Notes under the pieces: generated by a model | Database searches by the model: none | Seen by the model: only the letters and a program-made list of their open reading frames with translations | Told to the model about the DNA's origin: nothing | Translations under genes and position numbers: made by a program | Assembly (NCBI RefSeq): GCF_003254155.1 | Contig: NZ_QKZI01000001.1 | Location: 744,001 to 808,000, forward strand | DNA length: 64,000 nucleotides | Origin: Psychrobacillus insolitus | GTDB taxonomy: Bacteria; Bacillota; Bacilli; Bacillales_A; Planococcaceae | Direction of reading: 5' to 3' | Part shown: positions 36,444 through 44,051 of the stretch, in pieces | How the letters are laid out: the number at the start of each line of letters is the position of its first letter | How positions within the stretch are numbered: position 1 is the stretch's first letter

Positions 36444-38170
36444 TAGACATTCCTTTCTTGCTTATGAATTTCCCAAAGTTCGAGGAAATACACAAGCTCT
36501 TCACTTGGTAGTGGTTTACTAAAATAATATCCTTGAATGAAATCACAATCCATACTCTTTAAAAGTTCTACTTGTTCTTTTGACTCTACCCCTTCTGCAA
36601 CTACTTTAATGTGCAGTCTGTGTGCCATCATAATAATACAATCTACTACTGCTTGTTTTTCCTGTAGAGAAGTCATTTGTTGAATAAAACTACCGTCAAT
36701 CTTTAAATAATTAAGTGGAAATCTATTTAAATAACTTAGGGAAGAATAACCAGTTCCAAAATCATCAATAGAAATTTTAAATCCCATATTCTTTAACCGA
36801 ACTAATTTATTGACTATTTCACTCGAATCCTTCATCAGCGTTCGCTCAGTTAACTCCATTTCAAACACCTCTGGACTACAATTATATTTCTTAAGTATAT
36901 TACTTATACGTTCAATAAAATCTTCTTGTTGAAAATGTAAACCTGCAATGTTTACAGACACAAGTAATTGATCAATCCCTTTATTTCTCCAACTATTAAT
37001 ATCTTGACAAACTTTTTCAATAATTATTTCACTAAGTGGAATGATTAATCCTGAGTCTTCTGCTACTGGAATGAACTCACCGGGTGATACGATGCCTAGC
37101 CTATCACTCGTCCATCTCACAAGTGCTTCTACACCAATGATTTGTTCCGTATGAATGGATACTTTAGGCTGGTAATGCATGGTGAAATCTTTATTTTGCA
37201 AAGCTTTTCTAAGTTCAGATTCTAACAATAGTAAACGGGCCGAATCTTTCTTCAAATCATCAAAATAAAATGCATAATTATTTCGTCCATTTTGTTTAGC
37301 GAAATACATGGCTTTATCTGCCTTATGAATCAAATTCTCTGTATCTAATCCATCTTGAGGATAAATACTAATTCCTATACTCGAAGTGATATATATCTCA
37401 CTTCCATCTACCATATAAGGTTTATTTAATACTTTAATAATATCTTTTGAACTTTGGACAGCTTCCTTCTGATGCGGTATATTCGTTAATGCAAATAAAA
37501 ATTCGTCTCCACCATACCTAGCAAATAAATCGGTCGGTTTAACTAAGGAATTTATTCTGTTAGTAACCTCTATCAATAGCTGATCACCAATGTCGTTTCC
37601 AAATGTCTCATTTATCTGTTTAAAACGATCTAAGTCTATAAATAAAAGTGCATGCATATCATCATTATGTTTGGAATTACTTAAAATTTCATTAAATTGT
37701 TCGCTAAATGAATTTCTATTCGTTATATTTGTCAAAGTATCTAAGAGAGTAAGTTCTTCTAATTCTTTTTCTACTGTTTTTTTTCTAGAAATATCAGAAA
37801 ATACACCTATGTAATTTAAAATCATCCCTTGCGACTCTTTAATACTCTTAATAGTTAATATTTCTGGATAGATTTCGCCAGATTTACGTTTATTCCAAAT
37901 TTCACTTCTCCAAAATCCAGCATTATTTAAATCCTGCCACATTTGATTGTAAAATAATGCATCTTGCTTTCCAGATTGCAAGAATCTCGGATTTTTACCT
38001 TGCACTTCTTCCATTGTATAACCAGTAAGTTTTTCAAAAGCAGAATTTACTAATATAATTTGCATATTTTCATCTGTAATCATGATACCTTCAGATGTTG
38101 TATGAAATACCTCATCAATTACGTTATTGGGATACAAATAAAGAGCATTTGCTTTAGGCTTATTTTTCAC
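36443..38170 (-). CDS. PAS-GGDEF-EAL cyclic-di-GMP signalling protein
   Basis: 575 residues in three domains. A PAS sensor (about 12-130) has ITDENMQIILVNSAFEKLTGY. GGDEF (about 140-300) has LFIDLDRFKQINETFG and RYGGDEFLF, so the cyclase active site is intact. EAL (about 315-565) has GVEALVRW, ERTLMKDS and IDDFGTGYSSLSYL, so the phosphodiesterase residues are also present. It could make or degrade c-di-GMP. No signal peptide or membrane span is seen. In B. subtilis ypsC and rnpB/gpsB are adjacent without such a gene, so it is a lineage-specific insertion. Confidence 0.93.
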   Translation of the reverse strand: MKNKPKANALYLYPNNVIDEVFHTTSEGIMITDENMQIILVNSAFEKLTGYTMEEVQGKNPRFLQSGKQDALFYNQMWQDLNNAGFWRSEIWNKRKSGEIYPEILTIKSIKESQGMILNYIGVFSDISRKKTVEKELEELTLLDTLTNITNRNSFSEQFNEILSNSKHNDDMHALLFIDLDRFKQINETFGNDIGDQLLIEVTNRINSLVKPTDLFARYGGDEFLFALTNIPHQKEAVQSSKDIIKVLNKPYMVDGSEIYITSSIGISIYPQDGLDTENLIHKADKAMYFAKQNGRNNYAFYFDDLKKDSARLLLLESELRKALQNKDFTMHYQPKVSIHTEQIIGVEALVRWTSDRLGIVSPGEFIPVAEDSGLIIPLSEIIIEKVCQDINSWRNKGIDQLLVSVNIAGLHFQQEDFIERISNILKKYNCSPEVFEMELTERTLMKDSSEIVNKLVRLKNMGFKISIDDFGTGYSSLSYLNRFPLNYLKIDGSFIQQMTSLQEKQAVVDCIIMMAHRLHIKVVAEGVESKEQVELLKSMDCDFIQGYYFSKPLPSEELVYFLELWEIHKQERNV

Positions 38171-38210
38171 AGTCTATCCCAACCTTTACAGATTTATGTA
38201 TAAATAATAG

Positions 38211-38237
38211 AAAAGCTCTCCGTGAAGGAGAGCTTTT
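38211..38237 (-). terminator. rnpB terminator
   Basis: AAAAGCTCTCC pairs with GGAGAGCTTTT around a 5-nt loop; on the minus strand it directly follows the RNase P RNA and ends in a U-run. Confidence 0.9.
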
Positions 38238-38249
38238 AGATTTAAATTA

Positions 38250-38660
38250 TAGCCACTCATACACTCAATAAGCCATGTTTTGTTTCCACAGTACTCAAAC
38301 GGTTTAATACCTCGTACCTTGTGGATAGCAATCATCTATCTACGGAATTACTTCCGTTCTTCTATCCGTTCATTTCCTTCAAGAAGATGCCCCTACCATA
38401 ATTTGGGTTTCTCACTCGTGGGGTTTACCTCGTTCCACCTGTAAAGTTTCCGATACAGCATCGTCACTGTGGCACTTTCAGAGATTGTCAGCCATATCCT
38501 AAGACTTAGGCCTTCATCCCGCCATCAACTATAAATAGTTGCCTTAGTTTATTTTTTCACTAAGCACGAACACTACATTCATCTCAGAATTGTGTGAGCA
38601 TGGACTTTCCTCTACAATGTCTAGCATTGCAGCGATTGCCCGAATATATAAGTGGCATTA
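38250..38660 (-). ncRNA. rnpB: RNase P RNA, class B
   Basis: On the minus strand the sequence has the universal P RNA segments: GAGGAAAGTCCATGCTC near the 5' end (about 38598-38615), GAAACCCAAAT and GGTAGGGGCATC in the middle, and CCGTTTGAGTAC near the 3' end. ATGCCACT at the 5' end pairs with GAGTGGC at the 3' end to close helix P1. The layout is the Bacillus-type (class B) RNA, the catalytic subunit that trims tRNA 5' ends. Ends are approximate to about 10 nt. Position beside gpsB matches B. subtilis. Confidence 0.96.
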
Positions 38661-38711
38661 CTTATTATATACGAAGTCATCCTGAGTTACAATCTTTATC
38701 ATTAAATATAA

Positions 38712-39005
38712 TTATTCGTACAATTTACTTCCGAAGACATGTTTTTCTAAATTAGAAATCCTTTTTAATATATCAAAGTTTGTGGCACCTGGTTGTGGCA
38801 CTGTTTGAACACGCTTTGGCACTTCTGTTAACTCATCTTTAAGTTGTTTATTTTCATGTTCAAGTTGCGCAATTTTCTTTACAAATGCTTCATAATCTTG
38901 AATAATATCATCCAAAAAAGTATCTACTTCTTCTTGATTATAGCCTCTTAAGCCCGTTTTAAATTCTTTTTCTAGAATATCTGAACCCTTTAGTTTTAAT
39001 TCCAT
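38712..39005 (-). CDS. gpsB: Cell division adaptor GpsB
   Basis: 97 residues. The N-terminal DivIVA-like region contains the membrane-facing [24 protein letters not shown], followed by a coiled coil ([11 protein letters not shown]) and a C-terminal trimerisation helix ([10 protein letters not shown]). GpsB shuttles penicillin-binding proteins between side wall and septum; PBP1, encoded by ponA at 44052, is its known partner in B. subtilis. It is directly upstream of rnpB. Confidence 0.96.
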   Translation of the reverse strand: MELKLKGSDILEKEFKTGLRGYNQEEVDTFLDDIIQDYEAFVKKIAQLEHENKQLKDELTEVPKRVQTVPQPGATNFDILKRISNLEKHVFGSKLYE

Positions 39006-39041
39006 AAATAATCTTCCTTCCGTCTACATTAGCTACTCGTA

Positions 39042-40370
39042 TTATAGCATATTGGTGTCGGATATTGGAGCAATTTGAGGCTTTCCAACGCGTTTTTTGT
39101 TCAATTCTGCGCTTTCCCGGGAAATATTTCGCTTGCGAATTATTCGCTCATTCCTTCTTTGAAGTTCTTGCCTCAGCTGAATTATTTTAGATGGTTTTAA
39201 TATTTCACCCAGTTCTTCTAGATATAGCAAGCTTTGTTGCGTCATTTCTAACGCTAAATCATAATCTTTTTTCTGATGTTCATACAATTTTGCGAGTTCT
39301 ACATACACGTCCATTTTATATTTCCCACTTATTTCTACTAATGATTGTTGGAATGCGTCTATACTTTCTTCCATAAACCTTCTTCTTTTGAGATGTAAGC
39401 CCAAATAATAATAGGCCATACTAACATTTTCACTTGGAAAATGTCCAGTGATAAATTGAAACCATTCGAAGCTAGTATCAGTCGTTTTCAAGTCTTGAAA
39501 CCATTTCCCAATATTCGTATAAGTCACGGCAGATTCTGTTATTTCCTTTTCTTTCAATAAATCTACTGTTTTAATATACAATGCAACTAACGATAGAATG
39601 TCCCATTCATTATGTTTCAACACTTTCATCAAATTATTAGGATTACCATGTTTTACTGAGTCAAAATAAATGATTGGAGCTAAATGACCAGGAATATCAT
39701 CTTTTCGTATGAAATCTAGTTTATACTCTTCCACTTGAATCAGTTTAAATCGTTCGAGCTCGCCTTTCCAAACTCTCTTAGATGAATGAAGTAAATCTAT
39801 TTGTTCATGTGATTTTAGTTTTGGGATCACATTTCGATTCATAACCCATCTAGATTCAAGTTGAGGATAGTCAAAGCTTTTCCCATTGTAAGTAATTAAT
39901 GTTTGTGAAGTCTTCCAAAAATCAGATGCAAATAAAAATGCGGCTTCTTGACCTGGATCTGCTAGGACATGTTGCGTTAATAACAAACCATTAGAAACTT
40001 CTTTTAACAAACCGTTTAGAAAAATAAGGACACCTGTCCCTTTTAACCCTGTTGTTTCTGTGTCATAGAAACAAAAAGGATGATTCTCTGCAATAGTTAA
40101 TGGGTGATTTGGATAACTCCTTTGCATAAAAGTAATTGCATCCTCTAATTTATTTAATGCAACATTTCCATGTATATGCTCCTTGGAGTAGAAAGTTTCT
40201 TTCATAAATAAATATCCAAAATCATTTTTAATCAGTTTTAATCCAGCTTGTTCCCAACTCTCGGTATAAAAAGGTAGGGTGACCTCAGAATCTTTCTTCT
40301 TTGGTTCTTCTTTCGGAACATTTTTTTTAACTAAAGCTTTCATTTGCAATAACTTTTTCTCATAAGACAT
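39042..40370 (-). CDS. mrfB: 3'-5' exonuclease MrfB (YprB), mitomycin repair factor
   Basis: 442 residues. The N-terminal half is an RNase H-like exonuclease domain with FCFYDTETTGLKG as ExoI and DYPQLESRW and EWDILSLVALY as later acidic motifs. The C-terminal part has TPR-like helices (residues about 285-410). In B. subtilis MrfB works with MrfA in a UvrABC-independent excision pathway for mitomycin C adducts. It overlaps the mrfA end by 11 bp, as expected for a coupled pair. Confidence 0.9.
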   Translation of the reverse strand: MSYEKKLLQMKALVKKNVPKEEPKKKDSEVTLPFYTESWEQAGLKLIKNDFGYLFMKETFYSKEHIHGNVALNKLEDAITFMQRSYPNHPLTIAENHPFCFYDTETTGLKGTGVLIFLNGLLKEVSNGLLLTQHVLADPGQEAAFLFASDFWKTSQTLITYNGKSFDYPQLESRWVMNRNVIPKLKSHEQIDLLHSSKRVWKGELERFKLIQVEEYKLDFIRKDDIPGHLAPIIYFDSVKHGNPNNLMKVLKHNEWDILSLVALYIKTVDLLKEKEITESAVTYTNIGKWFQDLKTTDTSFEWFQFITGHFPSENVSMAYYYLGLHLKRRRFMEESIDAFQQSLVEISGKYKMDVYVELAKLYEHQKKDYDLALEMTQQSLLYLEELGEILKPSKIIQLRQELQRRNERIIRKRNISRESAELNKKRVGKPQIAPISDTNML

Positions 40371-42645
40371 CTTTTTTTACCTGCAAAAAGTAAAGTAACT
40401 TTATTACCTCTTCTTTCAAATTTAAGGCTGCATCTTGCGCTCCTATGCAAGCTGGACAACCATTTGAACAAGGACACGCTTCTACTTGGTCCGTGATTCT
40501 CGGAACTAACTCATTCCACAGATCAAACATTCTTTCTGCTAAACCAATACCACCTGGATATGAATCATAAATATAGAAAGTCGGTTTTTCACCAAATATT
40601 GATTTCACTTGTGGAACTACATGGATATCTTTCGCATCGCAATGTATACATAATGGAATAAATGCATGCAGTGCATAAGCAACTCCGGTCATAGCATCCG
40701 ATAATAAATTGTCCGTCCAGTTAGTTGGTTTTTCAAAACTAAACCAAGTTGATGACGTATGTAATTCAATAGGTGGTAAATGTATTTTACCTGATCCAAT
40801 ATTATCATGTGTATCAAATTTTATTTTCTTAAAGATAGTCGGTTGCGCTAATACAATAATATCTCCAAAATGCAGTGTGCCTATATTCGCTTTATTTTCT
40901 TTGTCTTCACTTAATACTTTCAGTTCAATTGCAATATTAGCATCCGTAAAATAGTCGACATCTACTTCTCGTACAAAAGCTTTTTTCTCGTTCCAGTCTA
41001 ACTTCTCTACTTGAAATTGTGTGCCTTGATGGAGGTAAATTGCTTCTTCATGAAGTAATGTCATTGCACTATACTGATCCATTTCTCCAATCACTCTTGT
41101 TTGCGTAGGTATGGACATATCAATAATGATGACATTTTCTTGTGAAGCAGAACGCAAACTAATATTACTCGCAGGAAAACTATCAGACATCCAATGCCAT
41201 TTCTCCGTCGTTTTCAAGAGAACTCCTTCACTTTCTAAAAAAGCTAGCAGTTCTTGTATAGAAAACTCTGCATAAGATTCTGATGTAGAAAAAGGCAACT
41301 CAAAAGATGCGCATTTTAAATGATCCATTAATATGATCATGTTATCCGGATGAATCCTTACTTCTTCAGGAGATTGACCTAAAAAGTAAGATGGATGATT
41401 CACTACATACTGATCTAGCGCTGTGGACTGCGCAACATAGATGATTAAAGCCTCTTCTTGTCGTCTTCCTGCTCTTCCAGCTTGTTGCCAAGCACTTGCA
41501 ATATTGCCTGGGTATCCAGTCATAATACATGCTTGAAGTTGACCAATATCCACGCCAAGTTCTAAAGCATTCGTACTGACAACTGTTCGAATAGTCCCGT
41601 CTCTTAAACCTTTTTCAATTTTTCTTCTTTCAGAAGGCAGATATCCACCTCGGTACCCTCTAATAGATTGATCATCAATTTTCTTACTTACTAATGCTTT
41701 TAAATACGTTACGAGCATTTCTACTCGTACTCTACTTTTAGCAAATACAATCGTTTGAATTCCGTTTACATATAGTTCTTGCGCTAAATCTCGCACTTCT
41801 AATAGTGCACTTCTTCGCACATTAAACACAGGATGGACGATAGGAGGATTATAAAATACAAAATGCTTTTTTCCAGCTGGTGCACCATTTTCGTTTATCA
41901 ACTCGTGTGATGTATTTGTTAAAGACTCGGCTAATTCTTTCGGGTTTTTGATTGTCGCAGATGTACAAATGAACTTTGGATCGCTACCATAAAATGCACA
42001 TATTCGTTTTAAACGTCTTAAAACATGTGCTACATGACTGCCAAAAACACCTTTATATGTATGAATTTCATCTATAATAATGTATTTTAAGTTTTCAAAA
42101 AGAGATACCCATTTTGTATGATGTGGAAGAATACCCGAATGCAGCATATCTGGATTAGTCAATACAATATGACCAGATTTACGAATTTTCGTTCGTATTC
42201 CAGGCTCTGTATCACCGTCATACGTATAACTTAATATATCTTCACCGCTAGCAAGAATTAAGTCCTGTAAATCACTTTTTTGATCTTGTGCTAATGCTTT
42301 GGTAGGAAATAAATAAATTGCTCTTGAAGTTGGGTCTTCTAAAATAGACTGGAGAACAGGCAGATGATAACATAATGATTTTCCAGAGGCTGTAGGAGTA
42401 ATAGTTGTATAAGATTTCCCTAGCATTGCATGGTCAAAGGCAAGGCGCTGATGGATATATAATCGTTCTATCCCACGACTAATTAACGCCTGCCTTAACG
42501 ATGGATGCATATTTAGTGGGAATTTTGCGTATTTCGCGGGTTTTTCCACTGTAGTATGAGTATGAACGATATTTGGATTTCTATTTTTGTCTAGTTTCCA
42601 ATTATCTAATAGTTCTTGGATGTTTTGTTGTTTAAGCAAACTCAT
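40360..42645 (-). CDS. mrfA: DEAD/DEAH-box helicase MrfA (YprA), mitomycin repair factor
   Basis: 761 residues. Helicase motifs are ITPTASGKSLCYHLP (Walker A), IIDEIHTY (DExH), TSATIKNP, and QQAGRAGRR (motif VI). The C-terminal DUF1998-type region carries the four conserved cysteines in CPCSNGCPACIG, preceded by YDSYPGGIGLAE. It unwinds DNA in the MrfAB repair pathway. Start overlaps yppE by 14 bp. Confidence 0.93.
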   Translation of the reverse strand: MSLLKQQNIQELLDNWKLDKNRNPNIVHTHTTVEKPAKYAKFPLNMHPSLRQALISRGIERLYIHQRLAFDHAMLGKSYTTITPTASGKSLCYHLPVLQSILEDPTSRAIYLFPTKALAQDQKSDLQDLILASGEDILSYTYDGDTEPGIRTKIRKSGHIVLTNPDMLHSGILPHHTKWVSLFENLKYIIIDEIHTYKGVFGSHVAHVLRRLKRICAFYGSDPKFICTSATIKNPKELAESLTNTSHELINENGAPAGKKHFVFYNPPIVHPVFNVRRSALLEVRDLAQELYVNGIQTIVFAKSRVRVEMLVTYLKALVSKKIDDQSIRGYRGGYLPSERRKIEKGLRDGTIRTVVSTNALELGVDIGQLQACIMTGYPGNIASAWQQAGRAGRRQEEALIIYVAQSTALDQYVVNHPSYFLGQSPEEVRIHPDNMIILMDHLKCASFELPFSTSESYAEFSIQELLAFLESEGVLLKTTEKWHWMSDSFPASNISLRSASQENVIIIDMSIPTQTRVIGEMDQYSAMTLLHEEAIYLHQGTQFQVEKLDWNEKKAFVREVDVDYFTDANIAIELKVLSEDKENKANIGTLHFGDIIVLAQPTIFKKIKFDTHDNIGSGKIHLPPIELHTSSTWFSFEKPTNWTDNLLSDAMTGVAYALHAFIPLCIHCDAKDIHVVPQVKSIFGEKPTFYIYDSYPGGIGLAERMFDLWNELVPRITDQVEACPCSNGCPACIGAQDAALNLKEEVIKLLYFLQVKKDVL

Positions 42646-43000
42646 CCCCTACTTCCTTAATCGCTTGAATAATTGTTTCTAATGTATATTTCGAAGAATG
42701 GACCGATTTTAGAAATCGCTTTTTACTTGTCGCTTTATAATAAGACTGCACAATAAACTGTTTCATAGATTCTAGAAGAGATTCTATTTGACTAGGATGT
42801 ACATACTTGGGTCTCTTCACTTGAATCCATGTTCGGACTATCTTTTCCCATTCTAATAGCATTTCATCTAATGCATAAGCATGTGGTTTAACATCTTGAA
42901 AAAAATCAGGATCTCGGTCTTCAGCTCTATATGTTTCAAAACGAATTATGCACTCATCACATTCTTTTAATAATTGTTTACTAAGTGTTAATAATGACAA
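42632..43000 (-). CDS. yppE: YppE family protein (DUF1798)
   Basis: 122 residues from the chosen start. An all-helical small protein with the family segment RPKYVHPSQIES and a late KKRFLKSVHSSKYTL. Function unknown. The frame is open to a TTG at 43015, but GGGGG lies inside that extension and 8 bases before a second TTG at 43000, which I take as the start (MSLLTLSKQLL). No ATG is available near the family start. It overlaps mrfA. Confidence 0.8.
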   Translation of the reverse strand: MSLLTLSKQLLKECDECIIRFETYRAEDRDPDFFQDVKPHAYALDEMLLEWEKIVRTWIQVKRPKYVHPSQIESLLESMKQFIVQSYYKATSKKRFLKSVHSSKYTLETIIQAIKEVGDEFA

Positions 43001-43080
43001 TATAATCCCCCACAATCTAGTAACAGTTTAGCAAATTTCCCTTTGTATTACTAGTTTTAAACGAACGTACATTCCTGATA

Positions 43081-43236
43081 TTATAATTTATTTTCGATTT
43101 TTTCTAACTTAGCCATTAGACGGAAAGATGTCTTACTAAAGTTTTCTTGAAACTTTTCTTCCTCATCATTCATTTTACTTTCCAATAAGTATTCTAATAA
43201 CTCCAGTTGATCAATAAGTTTAACAATTTTATTCAT
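43081..43236 (-). CDS. Small acidic coiled-coil protein, unknown
   Basis: 51 residues, preceded by AAAGGAGG with 8-base spacing to ATG 43236, which is a strong site. The product is predicted to be helical and charged throughout (LELLEYLLESKMNDEEEKF; MAKLEKIENKL). I do not recognise it. It sits where B. subtilis carries several small ypp genes between yppE and recU, but similarity to any of them cannot be claimed. Confidence 0.65.
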   Translation of the reverse strand: MNKIVKLIDQLELLEYLLESKMNDEEEKFQENFSKTSFRLMAKLEKIENKL

Positions 43237-43431
43237 TAGTAATTCCTCCTTTTAATATGTACTTTCTGTAAATATTTCTAATATCCCTTCCACCTCGACA
43301 AAGCATCTATTGTTCAGACAAAACAAGTAGTGGGTCGACAAAGATGTAGATTTAAGTAAAGTGAAACTATCTATGATTCCTTTTCGTCTAAACAAACTGT
43401 GATAAACTAGTAGCATAAAGAGGTGATCTAC

Positions 43432-44031
43432 TTGGCTATTCAATATCCAAATGGAAAAATATACACTCCTAACAAAAATTCATTAAAAACTATCAAAAAG
43501 GATTATACTTTTAGTAATAGGGGTAAAACCTTGGAGGATGAACTAAATGATGCAAACGAATATTATCTTCTCCATGAGATTGCAGTCATTTATAAAAAAC
43601 CTATCCCAATTCAAGTTGTAAAGGTTGACTATCCTTCTAGAAGTGGTGCCGTGATTAAGGAGGCATACTACCGTACACCCTCTACAACGGACTTTAATGG
43701 AGTTTTTAAAGGTAAATATATTGACTTTGAGGCGAAAGAAACGGAAAATAAAACAGCCTTTCCTTTAAAAAACGTTCATTTACATCAAGTAGAACATATG
43801 CAAAAAGTATCTCACCAAGATGGCATTTGCTTCTTACTCGTACGTTTTTCAGCATTAGATAGATATTTCTATTTACCTTTCGAAAAATTACATTTCTTTT
43901 GGAATAGAATGCTAACAGGGGGTAGAAAATCTATTGCATTAATAGAGTTTGAAGAACATGCAATTGAAATTGCCACTAGATATTCTCCGAGAATCGATTA
44001 TTTAAAAATAGTTGATTACTTAAAGGATTAG
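43432..44031 (+). CDS. recU: Holliday junction resolvase RecU
   Basis: 199 residues from a TTG start. RecU resolves Holliday junctions and works with RecA and RuvAB in repair and chromosome segregation. The catalytic region TTDFNGVFKGKYIDFEAKET contains the conserved D and ExK of the PD-(D/E)xK fold. GAGGTGAT stands 5-6 bases before TTG 43432 and the family begins at I.YPNGK; the GTG at 43423 would give an unusual extension. It lies 20 bp before ponA, the same pair as in B. subtilis. Confidence 0.94.
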   Translation: MAIQYPNGKIYTPNKNSLKTIKKDYTFSNRGKTLEDELNDANEYYLLHEIAVIYKKPIPIQVVKVDYPSRSGAVIKEAYYRTPSTTDFNGVFKGKYIDFEAKETENKTAFPLKNVHLHQVEHMQKVSHQDGICFLLVRFSALDRYFYLPFEKLHFFWNRMLTGGRKSIALIEFEEHAIEIATRYSPRIDYLKIVDYLKD

Positions 44032-44051
44032 ATGAAAGCGAGGAATAATTT

